From a virus: DNA of 23,884 nt. The notes below the pieces were generated by a model. It worked only from the letters and a program-made list of their open reading frames with translations. It did no database searches and was not told the origin of the DNA. The stretch covers positions 1 to 23,884 of the IMG/VR virus record IMGVR_UViG_3300006916_000384, one strand, 5' to 3'. The stretch's first letter is position 1; each line of letters begins with the position of its first letter. Position numbers and translations under genes: made by a program. This document shows, piece after piece, positions 1-8,240 of the stretch.

Positions 1-2
1 AC

Positions 3-581
3 AACACAGCAACATCCACAGTGGTTAGCGAGAGACAAGTTCTCAGAGATAACCCCAACACATCATTTGCGTTACCTCTCAGTGACGCAACATTAGAAAC
101 ACTTGGCCTTGTAAATCTGCTTGACGACACAAAGCCAACCTATGACCCAGCTATCGAAAATGTTATTGAGGATGTTATACAGGTACGGGATGGCGTTGCC
201 TACCAGACTTACATAGTGGTAGATAAGTCAGCCGAAGTTATAGCTAACGAACTGGCTAACAAGAAAGCTAATTTAAGAATCCAGCGTAACGCACGACTGG
301 CTGAGACTGACTGGGCCATGATGCCGGATTCTCCTCTCATCGACTACGACAAAGGCTTGATGGCAAACTACCGTGCTGCTTTGCGTGATGTCCCGGCACA
401 GGCTGGGTTCCCGAACAACGCACTTCCTGAAGGCCCCGACCAGCAGCCTTATGATTCATGGACATACAACTCTGTCGACTTTGTCTGGGAAGCCCCCCTG
501 CCTAAGCCGGACGGTGAAGCGTACTGGGATGAAGATGCGTATGAGGCAGACAATACAACAGGTTGGATAACTATAGGTTAG
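3..581 (+). CDS. Phage tail assembly chaperone-like protein, 5'-truncated by window edge
   Basis: The reading frame is open to the left edge. The first possible start, GTG at 21, has no ribosome binding site, so the true start probably lies outside the window. Counting from GTG 21, residues 89-106 read RNARLAETDWAMMPDSPL, followed by a Tyr-Arg-x-x-Leu-Arg-Asp-x-Pro stretch and GFPNNALPEGP. This arrangement is typical of the phage tail assembly chaperone family (Pfam Phage_tail_APC), which is found at the ends of tail or tail-fibre genes. The N-terminal half (roughly 1-80) has no motif I recognise. The C-terminus is rich in Trp, Asp and Tyr. The role in tail or fibre assembly is inferred from this motif and from the virion genes downstream. 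The 48-nt gap to the next gene holds an AGAGGT ribosome binding site. Confidence 0.7.
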   Translation, partial: NTATSTVVSERQVLRDNPNTSFALPLSDATLETLGLVNLLDDTKPTYDPAIENVIEDVIQVRDGVAYQTYIVVDKSAEVIANELANKKANLRIQRNARLAETDWAMMPDSPLIDYDKGLMANYRAALRDVPAQAGFPNNALPEGPDQQPYDSWTYNSVDFVWEAPLPKPDGEAYWDEDAYEADNTTGWITIG

Positions 582-629
582 AACGGCTAAGATTGTTTAT
601 ACTACCCATTTAGTGCAAAAGAGGTTGTC

Positions 630-2555
630 ATGCCTTTTACAAAGCTTCAATTCAAACCGGGAATAAACCGTGAAACAACCTCTTATTCTAACGAGGGCGG
701 TTGGTTTGATTGCGAAAAAATACGTTTTAAAGCGGGTTTTCCTGAAAAAATAGGCGGCTGGGTAAAAAAAGCGATATACAGTTTTTTAGGCACTTGTCGC
801 TCGATCCATTCATTTGTAACCTTGGGCGGTTCACAGTTAATTGGCGTGGGTACTTCGGTTAAGTTCTATATTGACGAAGGCGGTTTTTTCTACGATATAA
901 CCCCAATAAGGTCTACCACGGCGGCAGGAGACGTTACATTTTCTGCTACGGCATCTAGCTCTACTATAACCGTAACGAACAACAGCCACGGGGCGGCTAA
1001 AGACGATTTTGTGACCTTTTCAGGAGCAGTTTCGTTGGGCGGTAATATTACGGCGGATGTTCTAAACCAAGAGTATCAAATAAACGAAGTAACGGATAAC
1101 GATACTTATACCATCAGCGCACGTGCCGCTAACACGTCTATTGCTTCCATTACTGAAGATGGACAGCTAAACCCTTCATTAATCACGGCCAACGGCTCAG
1201 ATACAGGTAATGGCGGATCTTCGGTAGTAGGTGCTTATCAAATAAACAGTGGACTTTCTGTGGTGGTAACCGGGACCGGATGGGGTGCAGGAACGTGGGG
1301 CCGTAGCACATGGGGCTCTGGAACTACTTTGACTAATGTAAATCAGTTGCGCACTTATAGCCAAGACAATTTTGGGGAAGACTTGATATTTAACCCCAGA
1401 GAAGGCGGCATATATTACTGGGACACTAGTGGTAATTCTTTGGGAACAGACCGTGCGGTAGCTTTGTCCTCTTTAGCCGGGGCGGATGCAGGAACGCCTA
1501 CGAAAGCCAATCAGGTGATTGTCAGTGACGTAGACCGTCATGTTTTATTGTTTGGGTGTGATGCAAGCGACAATATTGGTGTTTTAGACCCACTACTAAT
1601 ACGGTTTAGCGACCAAGAATCTTTGACTACGTGGGACCCGACTACACAGAATACTGCCGGAGATTTAAGGGTAGGTAGTGGTTCAGAGATAGTTTGCGCG
1701 GTAGAAACTCGTCAACAAATCCTTGTTTTTACGGATGCTTCTGTGCATTCCATGCAGTTCTTGGGGCCTCCTTTTACCTTTGGTATCAACCAGATATCTG
1801 AAAACACTACTATTAACGGCCCTAACGCCGCGATTGCGATAGATGATACGGTATTCTGGATGGGCGCACGAGATTTTTATGTATATAGCGGCCAAGTCTC
1901 TAAACTTCCGTGTTCCGTGCTTTCCTACGTCTTTAATGATTTTAACTTTAATCAGAATAAAAAAGTGATGGCGGGGTCCAACAGTGCCTTCTCAGAGGTT
2001 TGGTGGTTCTATCCCTCTAGCTCATCAACCGAAGTCGATAAGTACGTAGTCTTTAATTATCAGGAAAACGTCTGGTATTACGGAACACTTACTCGCACTG
2101 CATGGCAAGATAGAGGGTTACAAACCTATCCTTTGGCCGCTTCTACGGATGGTTACTTGTACGAGCATGAAAATGGTCAAAACAATGGTAGCACCAACCC
2201 CTCTACGGCTATCACTAGCTACATAGAAAGCAGTCAGCTAGACATTGGCGACGGGGACCGATTTGTGTTCATTAACAGTATGATTCCTGACGTAACCTTT
2301 GCTTCTTCAGTTAGTGGTTCACCAACTTTGAATTTTACGCTACAAACAAGAAACTACCCCGGTGGAGAATATTTGCAGACCGACACTGATGCCGTTACGC
2401 AGTCGGCTACTACTCCCGTAGAACAATTTACAAATCAAGTATTTATGCGTCTTAGAGGGCGATCTTTTGCTATTAAAGTCGAATCTAATACGACCGACGT
2501 GCAGTGGCGATTGGGCTCTCCACGAGTTGATGCAAGACAGGATGGTAGGCGGTAA
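630..2555 (+). CDS. P22 gp10-like packaged-DNA stabilisation / tail-hub protein
   Basis: This 641-aa protein starts at ATG 630 behind AGAGGT. The N-terminus (GINRETTSYSNEGGWFDCEK, then IGGW) is typical of a large family of marine podovirus structural proteins. The middle is beta-rich and Ser/Thr/Gly-rich. Residues about 350-440 resemble the core of P22 gp10: a hydrophobic strand followed by a SMQFLGPPF-type segment (gp10 has SSTIEYFS), then an INGPNAAIAIDDTVFWMGA segment. The end, VFMRLRGRSFAIKVES, parallels the gp10 C-terminus. In P22, gp10 plugs the portal after packaging and links it to the tail needle. The same role is inferred here from this family resemblance and from the position among virion genes. 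About residues 85-170 look like an extra beta-rich insert. The stop codon overlaps the next start (TAATG), so the two are likely translationally coupled. Confidence 0.65.
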   Translation: MPFTKLQFKPGINRETTSYSNEGGWFDCEKIRFKAGFPEKIGGWVKKAIYSFLGTCRSIHSFVTLGGSQLIGVGTSVKFYIDEGGFFYDITPIRSTTAAGDVTFSATASSSTITVTNNSHGAAKDDFVTFSGAVSLGGNITADVLNQEYQINEVTDNDTYTISARAANTSIASITEDGQLNPSLITANGSDTGNGGSSVVGAYQINSGLSVVVTGTGWGAGTWGRSTWGSGTTLTNVNQLRTYSQDNFGEDLIFNPREGGIYYWDTSGNSLGTDRAVALSSLAGADAGTPTKANQVIVSDVDRHVLLFGCDASDNIGVLDPLLIRFSDQESLTTWDPTTQNTAGDLRVGSGSEIVCAVETRQQILVFTDASVHSMQFLGPPFTFGINQISENTTINGPNAAIAIDDTVFWMGARDFYVYSGQVSKLPCSVLSYVFNDFNFNQNKKVMAGSNSAFSEVWWFYPSSSSTEVDKYVVFNYQENVWYYGTLTRTAWQDRGLQTYPLAASTDGYLYEHENGQNNGSTNPSTAITSYIESSQLDIGDGDRFVFINSMIPDVTFASSVSGSPTLNFTLQTRNYPGGEYLQTDTDAVTQSATTPVEQFTNQVFMRLRGRSFAIKVESNTTDVQWRLGSPRVDARQDGRR

Positions 2556-2857
2556 TGTCCTCTCGTGAACTAGTTCGTCCGTTTTTCCCGATAGCTCCGA
2601 AAGAATATAATCAGGAGCATCAAGCGGATATACAGCGTCAGTTCGCGTTGTTTTTACGTCAAATACAGAATCCCGGCGACTCGCGGGCCACGACCCTTAC
2701 CTTAACTAACCTGCCGTCCGGGTCAGATCAGGGCCTTGCGGTAGGGGACGTGTACGAAAAAGAAGGTTTTTTAAAAATAACCTTGGCTAATACGCCAAAC
2801 GTTGCTAGTGTATCGGGGACCACGGCCCTCGGTTTGGTTACTGTTACAACTACATAA
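2555..2857 (+). CDS. Small virion-block protein, unknown function
   Basis: This is a 100-aa protein whose ATG shares one base with the upstream stop (TAATG), which fixes the start and suggests coupled translation. Residues 1-40 are polar with a likely helix (EYNQEHQADIQRQFALFLRQ). Residues 45-100 are Thr/Gly/Val-rich and end in VTVTTT, as expected of short beta strands. There is no signal peptide or membrane segment. I do not recognise a named family. Proteins of this size with a short N-terminal helix and Thr-rich end occur next to gp10-like genes in marine phage genomes and are probably minor structural or connector components. That role is inference from position. Confidence 0.75.
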   Translation: MSSRELVRPFFPIAPKEYNQEHQADIQRQFALFLRQIQNPGDSRATTLTLTNLPSGSDQGLAVGDVYEKEGFLKITLANTPNVASVSGTTALGLVTVTTT

Positions 2858-2967
2858 TGTGGTATATTTAGGTTAAAATACCATAAAATATGCGATAGAT
2901 ACTCCTGCGGAAAAATTTTCCTACCTTTCAGGACAGTGTCTCAATATTATCTAAGGAGATAGGATTG
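2858..2967 (+). other. Structured spacer/leader in the virion block
   Basis: This 110-nt gap is the longest inside the virion block. It contains an inverted repeat TGGTAT/ATACCA (2860-2865 and 2878-2883). It also contains a nested fold in which TCCTG (2903-2907) pairs with CAGGA (2929-2933) around GGAAA/TTTCC (2909-2913 and 2917-2921). Neither stem is followed by a T-run, so they are not classical terminators. AAGGAG at 2953-2958 is the ribosome binding site for the next gene. No convincing promoter was found. Confidence 0.4.
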
Positions 2968-4530
2968 ATGGCTACTATGCCTGAAGCTATAGAGGTTCCG
3001 GAAGGGGGCCTTGCATCATTTCTCACAGCTACCGTTGGCGAATGGGCCGACGAGGTTCCAGAGTCTGGTATCGGCTCTGTAAAGGCCGTGGCGGACCAGT
3101 TAGCGGAATACGGTAGGTATGAAGACACCTACATGGTCCACGCCGCAGAGGGTGAAACAGTCGTTCCTATGGCTGTTTTTGATGAAAACCCACGCCTAAA
3201 AGAATCTTTATTCCGTCAAATGCGTTCCATGGGTATTGATCCAGAGCGTTATGTGGTTGGAAACGAGCTTAACTCCCTCAACCCTGTCACCGGACAGCCC
3301 GAATTCTTTCTAAAGAAGCTTTTTAGAGGTATCAAGAAGGCCATAAAATCTGTTGTTAAGGTAGTCAAAAAGGTGGCCCCTATAGTTCTTTCGATAGGTC
3401 TAGCCATGACCCCGCTTGGTCCTATACTGGGTGCCGGGTTAGGTAGCGGTATAGGCACACTGGTTCAGGGTGGTAGCTTAAAAGATGCATTTAAAAACGC
3501 TGTGATTGGCGGGGCCGTAGGCGGTCTTACTTCCGGTATTAGCGGCGGTGTTCAGTCGGTTAGAGCAGGCGGAACCTTTACTTCGGGATTTGGGGAGGGG
3601 GTTCGCGGAGCACTGCCCGGGGCCAGCGGGGCCGCTCGTGAAGCCATCAACGCTGACTTGGCTAAACAGACCGTTGATCCATTAGCTGGAAAGAACTTAG
3701 TAACACCGCCTACTGCAGATGACTTGTTAACAAGCGTTAGGCCCGCACCAGAAGGCGTTGCCAGCATGACGGTTACCGCATCCCGTCCTGCGGCTCAAGC
3801 GCTGCCGTTCCAATTCACGCCAAAAGAGTTATATGCGGGGATGAGTGCTGCCGGTGCTACTCCAGATGCGGGCACCACAACCGCGCTTACGACCCCGGCC
3901 TCAACCACAATATCTCCGGATAACATGAAAGCCTTGGAAACTCCGGGAGTACGGGAGTCTTTAGGCGATCTCTTCTCTGGAGAGAAAGGTATTTTAGAGG
4001 CAGGTAAAGACATATTCTTTCCTAAACAATCACAAACCGATATTTTAGCTAATTACGGTTTGACTTCGGGCACAGCCACTCCTGATCAGCTTGCGATGGC
4101 AAAACAATTAGCGACAGACGCTAATGCAGGTGTTGGCTTACTGCGGTCATACGGGCCTTTGGCGGTAGCAGGAACGGGTCTTATGGCGGCTACCGGCGGC
4201 TTTGAAGCTCCAGAAACAAACATTCCTGAAGCCTTTGGTGGCGTAACTGGATGGGATTTACTACAGAAAGATCCTTCTAAATACCGTGTAGGGGTACCGA
4301 CTTACGGTACTTCCGGCATGGCCGACGGCGGTAAGGTAGAAAGCTTCCCCCGTAAGAACGGTGCCATCTCCGGTGCCGGTACAGAAACAAGTGACGATAT
4401 ACCCGCCATGCTATCCGATGGAGAGTTTGTGATGACCGCACGTGCTGTAAGAGGCGCGGGCAACGGTAGCCGCAATAATGGCGTAAAGAAAATGTACGAG
4501 TTAATGAGATCCTTTGAGAGCGTAGCATAA
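2968..4530 (+). CDS. Large virion protein with hydrophobic glycine-rich segment (putative internal/ejection protein)
   Basis: This 520-aa protein starts at ATG 2968, 9 nt after AAGGAG; an in-frame TTG at 2965 is a less likely start. Residues about 55-105 carry GETVVPMAVFDENPRLKESL and a MGIDPERYVVGNELNSLNP stretch, followed by a basic helix (KKLFRGIKKAIKSVVKVVKK). Next comes a long hydrophobic Gly/Ala/Leu region (roughly residues 135-200) of the kind seen in proteins that insert into membranes. The C-terminus has MADGGKVESFPRKNGAI, then TSDDIPAMLSDGEFVMTARA and GAGNGSR. This module recurs at the ends of marine podovirus structural proteins. A role as an internal virion protein ejected with the DNA is inferred from these features and from the neighbours. 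The stop overlaps the next ATG (TAATG). Confidence 0.7.
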   Translation: MATMPEAIEVPEGGLASFLTATVGEWADEVPESGIGSVKAVADQLAEYGRYEDTYMVHAAEGETVVPMAVFDENPRLKESLFRQMRSMGIDPERYVVGNELNSLNPVTGQPEFFLKKLFRGIKKAIKSVVKVVKKVAPIVLSIGLAMTPLGPILGAGLGSGIGTLVQGGSLKDAFKNAVIGGAVGGLTSGISGGVQSVRAGGTFTSGFGEGVRGALPGASGAAREAINADLAKQTVDPLAGKNLVTPPTADDLLTSVRPAPEGVASMTVTASRPAAQALPFQFTPKELYAGMSAAGATPDAGTTTALTTPASTTISPDNMKALETPGVRESLGDLFSGEKGILEAGKDIFFPKQSQTDILANYGLTSGTATPDQLAMAKQLATDANAGVGLLRSYGPLAVAGTGLMAATGGFEAPETNIPEAFGGVTGWDLLQKDPSKYRVGVPTYGTSGMADGGKVESFPRKNGAISGAGTETSDDIPAMLSDGEFVMTARAVRGAGNGSRNNGVKKMYELMRSFESVA

Positions 4531-5528
4531 TGGCTGTCGATACTAATATTCAGATTGTCCGCGAAGATCCTCAGATTGAGGCGTACCGCCTTGGTTTGCT
4601 GCAGGATGTAAAAGAATACATTGGAAACCGGTTAAGTGACCCTAACGCCCTTCCTCCGGCCTATCAGGTTGCCGGGATGTCCGGCATGGAAAATCAAGCC
4701 GCCGCTCTTGCCCAAGAGGGCATCGGAGGATTTACGCCATATATTCAAGGCGGTTTGGAACAGATCTTGGCGGGCCAAGAAGGCATACAAAATATTGCAT
4801 TCCCTGCACTACAGGAAGCTCAGAGATACTACACTCGTGCTGGAGAAATGGCCGGTGACCCACGCGCCGCGGCTCAGATGTATATGGACCCGTATCGGCA
4901 GGAAGTCATTGACCAGACTATGCAAGATATTTCTCGTGCCGGAGCCGCGCCTTTGCAACAGGCCCGTGCTCAGGCGGCTAACGTAGGAGCCTTTGGTGGA
5001 TCACGGCAAGCGGTTCTAGAGGGTCAGTTAGCTCGTAACGTATTGGAAGAACAGTCCCGTGCTGCTGCTAACTTACGTTCTCAGGGCTATGGTCAAGCCC
5101 AGATGTTGGCTCAACAAGGTATTGGTCAGTTAGCTAATTTAGGTGCTGGCGTAGCCGGTATCGGTGGTCAGGCGGCAGGAATTGGTACCCAAGCCGCCAA
5201 TTTGGGTATACAGCAAGCGGGCTTGGGTGAGTTGGCACAGAACCTTGGTTTGCGCGATATCACCACGCTTTCTGCTCTTGGCGGTCAGCAACGTGCCCAG
5301 CAACAGGGCGAACTGGATGCCTTGCGTCAGAGCAACGTTGCTCGCATGAACGAGCCATTCCAGTTGTACTCTTACTTATCTGACATCTATCGTGGAACAC
5401 CGAGCTCGCAAAGTGTAACAACCATGAATGCATCACAAGACCCCTCTACCGCCCTGCATGTGTTGGGTTACGGCATTGCCGGTTTGGGTGCCCTTTCTGG
5501 GGCTAAAACTGCAGGTCTTTCCTTTTAG
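4530..5528 (+). CDS. Internal virion protein, Ala/Gln/Gly-rich
   Basis: This 332-aa protein is translationally coupled to the upstream gene (TAATG). The central part has MYMDPYRQEVIDQTMQDI followed by an Ala/Gln-rich helix and NVGAFGGSRQAVLEGQLARN. This is a signature I associate with structural proteins of many marine podo- and myoviruses. Residues about 180-245 form a low-complexity run of short repeats built on ANLG, GIGGQAAGIGTQAA and QQAGLGELAQ, likely a glycine-spaced amphipathic helix. The C-terminus has a hydrophobic VLGYGIAGLGALSG stretch. Placement between other internal-protein candidates supports a role in the inner core or ejection apparatus, but the precise role is not visible in the sequence. 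Confidence 0.7.
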   Translation: MAVDTNIQIVREDPQIEAYRLGLLQDVKEYIGNRLSDPNALPPAYQVAGMSGMENQAAALAQEGIGGFTPYIQGGLEQILAGQEGIQNIAFPALQEAQRYYTRAGEMAGDPRAAAQMYMDPYRQEVIDQTMQDISRAGAAPLQQARAQAANVGAFGGSRQAVLEGQLARNVLEEQSRAAANLRSQGYGQAQMLAQQGIGQLANLGAGVAGIGGQAAGIGTQAANLGIQQAGLGELAQNLGLRDITTLSALGGQQRAQQQGELDALRQSNVARMNEPFQLYSYLSDIYRGTPSSQSVTTMNASQDPSTALHVLGYGIAGLGALSGAKTAGLSF

Positions 5529-5537
5529 GTTTTGAAT

Positions 5538-8234
5538 ATGAATATATATGACCGTCCCATGTTTATGCAGTCTGGTGGCCTCATGGAGGCTAATCCGGGC
5601 GTTGAAAATCAACTACAGCAGGTAGAACAGCAAGCCGCCACTGAAATGGAGCAGGTGGGTGCTGACTACGTAAATAACATGATGCAGGGTCTAGATTCTG
5701 CAGAGGACGCGGAGGGTATTATTAATGCCATTCGTGGCAACCAGAAACCCCTGCAGGCACGGTACGCGGAACTCGGCACCATCGTAGGTGAAGACGACGC
5801 AAGAGCTACTCCAGAATCTGTACTGGCTTTGGTACAGCCTACTCTGATGATGACAGAAGAAGGTGTTTTGGATAGTGGCATAGGCGAGCTTATGCAGAAT
5901 GTCGCGGGCAACATAGATATGGAAACCGAAGGCGGTGAGCCTACTGCCATGGGCGGTGGTCTTGGCGGCCTGATGATGCAGGGTCAGCCTGAACCGCAAC
6001 AGTATCGCGACGGTGGTCCGGTACGTTTACAAGTGGGTGGTGACCCGTACACGGAGGCATTAAAGCAGTTTGGTATTCAATCTTTTGATCCAATGCTCGA
6101 CTATGACACGCAGGTTCAGCAGGGCTATGAAACACGCCTTCCCCTCTATCAAAGCGTTATGGGTGGTGACCAAGCAAAAAAGCTCGCTCAGTCTAATTTA
6201 TTCTTTGACATAGCTCGTGCAGGATTGAATCTGGCGGGCGGTGTAGACCCTGCAACGGGTCAATCTATGGCCGGGGCACCTTTAGCGGCACAGTTAGCTA
6301 GAGCGGCTACCCCTGTAGCTACTAGTGCGCAAGAAGCAGGGCAGGCTGTACAGCAAGCGGAAATGGCTCCACGGCTCGCGGCACTTCAGGCCGCCGAAGC
6401 GCAGGAAAGAGCTAGGATTGAGCAGGTAGGAAGAGAACGTCAGGGTGCCCAGCAACAAGCCGGTCAGGGTGTACTAACTGGTCTTAATGCTTTCTTCACC
6501 GATATTCGAGATAAGTCTCTTGCAGAGCAACAGCAAGACTTAGCCCGTGTAAAAAGTGGCTTTAACATAAATGAGATCAATGCGACTTACGATAGGCGTG
6601 TAGAGGAGCTTAACGAAAGTAACAGTGCTCGGGCCTTGTTGCAGACTCAAATTGATGACGCGGCTTTCCAGAGACTAATTCGCGACGGTGAAATACGCAC
6701 CGATATAACTGGTTTAAATAACGAAGCCGCACTGAATCGTCTAATTGAGCAAGGTGAAGTAAACAAGGTTCTGCAGACTATGGGCGATGAAGCTCGTATG
6801 CAGTTGCAAGAACTTATAGGTACGCAAGAACTTCAGGCAATTGTCAAAGCAGGGGAAGAACGGGAAGTCGCAATTCGTCTACAAGCCGAGCAAGACCGAA
6901 TTACACAGGCCGAACGAGCCGAACAGAACTTGGGCTTACAAAGGGAAATTCAAACTTGGCAAGGTACGCAAAACGATCTGAATCGTGAACAAGCTAACGA
7001 TCAGTTCTTAGCCCAACTAGATTTGAACCGAGACAAACTGGAAGCAACCGCGGGTGACCCGCAGAGCTTTGCGGAATCAATTCTAGAATTCTGGAATTGG
7101 GGCGAGCCTCAGACTGCCTTTGAAAACTCTAGGGCTATGGCTCAACAGGACATTAGACAGGCGCAAATTAACGATCTGTTACGCCGCGAAATGGCCTCTG
7201 CCGATGTGGCCTTGCAGAATCGTAAACTGTCTGCACAAGAACGAGAAACTCAAAGTAACTATTTGATGGGTCTAATGAAGCTACAAGAAAATTACCAGAG
7301 TAGGTTTGGAACAGGCTTGTCTCAAAGAACGCAAGCTTTGATTGCTGATCCAAATATCATGCAAGCTTATGGATCAGGAGTTTTAGATACAGCCTCTCCT
7401 GACTTACTTGCTACACTAGAAGCAGGTTTGTCTGAGTATCTAACTCCGAAATACAGCTATAACCCTCAGACAGGGGCCTTCATGGAAGAAACACGATTTA
7501 TTCCAAGAGTTCTTCAAAACGCCTTGAATAACCGTAAAGAGTCAGGCTTCGCTCCTCCGTTTGGTTTCGCCGCAGGTGGACAGGTTATGAAAATGCAAAG
7601 AGGCGGAAATCCTAATGCAGAAGCATGGTCAAAATTTGAAGAAATGATGTCCGGAGATCGTTCCCGTGCCGCTCAGTTGGATGAAGACATAGAACTGTCC
7701 GGGCGCATAGTAGATCCCACGGTAGATGTCAGTAAATCAGTGGGTTTGTTTTCTCCTTTGAAAGACGTAGCTCGGGGGGCAACATCCTATTTTGGTGACG
7801 TGGCAGAAGGCGTATTTGGTGCGGATCGTCCGAATGCGGCATTTGCTGAAGAAAGCGCAGGTTCTTCTCAACTACAGTCTTTAGCTAACGTCACTCAGCG
7901 TTTTGTTAGAGAGTCTGTTGCCGGTAGAGCTTTGAAAGATGAAATAGAAAAGCTTGCCAAAGAACTGGTTGAACCCGGCATGATAACAAAGGAAAGGGCT
8001 CAAGCTAACTTAGCATCTATGCGGAATCAGCTTCTAGAGATACAGGACTTGGCCACATCCATTCTGGAAACGCCTGAGCGATTTAGTGCGCCGCAAGTTC
8101 AGGGTGCAAGACAGGACTTACGTAATCTTCAGCCGTTGCTAGAAAACTACGATACGGCGTTAGCTAGTTTCGAGCGTAGGTTAGAAGGGGGTAAACCAGA
8201 CCCCGCTATGTTTGATCGTTCACTACAGAGGTAG
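5538..8234 (+). CDS. Large coiled-coil virion protein with GG-V motifs (putative internal/ejection protein)
   Basis: This 898-aa protein is best started at ATG 5538 (MNIYDRPMFMQSGG). An in-frame TTG at 5532 would add two residues, and the ribosome binding site is weak for both. The MxxxDRPMFMQSGG opening is common in marine phage virion proteins. Glycine-pair motifs recur: QSGGL near residue 13, RDGGPV near 159, QVGG near 167, AAGGQV near 680 and QRGG near 690. Between about 250 and 500 the protein is dominated by Gln/Glu/Arg/Ala heptad-like sequence, so a long coiled coil is expected. Residues 780-898 look helical. The position between two other large virion proteins suggests a core or ejection component. 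No enzymatic motif was recognised. Confidence 0.7.
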   Translation: MNIYDRPMFMQSGGLMEANPGVENQLQQVEQQAATEMEQVGADYVNNMMQGLDSAEDAEGIINAIRGNQKPLQARYAELGTIVGEDDARATPESVLALVQPTLMMTEEGVLDSGIGELMQNVAGNIDMETEGGEPTAMGGGLGGLMMQGQPEPQQYRDGGPVRLQVGGDPYTEALKQFGIQSFDPMLDYDTQVQQGYETRLPLYQSVMGGDQAKKLAQSNLFFDIARAGLNLAGGVDPATGQSMAGAPLAAQLARAATPVATSAQEAGQAVQQAEMAPRLAALQAAEAQERARIEQVGRERQGAQQQAGQGVLTGLNAFFTDIRDKSLAEQQQDLARVKSGFNINEINATYDRRVEELNESNSARALLQTQIDDAAFQRLIRDGEIRTDITGLNNEAALNRLIEQGEVNKVLQTMGDEARMQLQELIGTQELQAIVKAGEEREVAIRLQAEQDRITQAERAEQNLGLQREIQTWQGTQNDLNREQANDQFLAQLDLNRDKLEATAGDPQSFAESILEFWNWGEPQTAFENSRAMAQQDIRQAQINDLLRREMASADVALQNRKLSAQERETQSNYLMGLMKLQENYQSRFGTGLSQRTQALIADPNIMQAYGSGVLDTASPDLLATLEAGLSEYLTPKYSYNPQTGAFMEETRFIPRVLQNALNNRKESGFAPPFGFAAGGQVMKMQRGGNPNAEAWSKFEEMMSGDRSRAAQLDEDIELSGRIVDPTVDVSKSVGLFSPLKDVARGATSYFGDVAEGVFGADRPNAAFAEESAGSSQLQSLANVTQRFVRESVAGRALKDEIEKLAKELVEPGMITKERAQANLASMRNQLLEIQDLATSILETPERFSAPQVQGARQDLRNLQPLLENYDTALASFERRLEGGKPDPAMFDRSLQR

Positions 8235-8240
8235 TAACCC

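Noticed and set aside
598-603. TATACT before the gp10-like gene as a promoter
   Set aside because: A good -10 match, but no -35 resembling TTGACA at 16-18 bp and no extended -10. Late genes here may use another signal.
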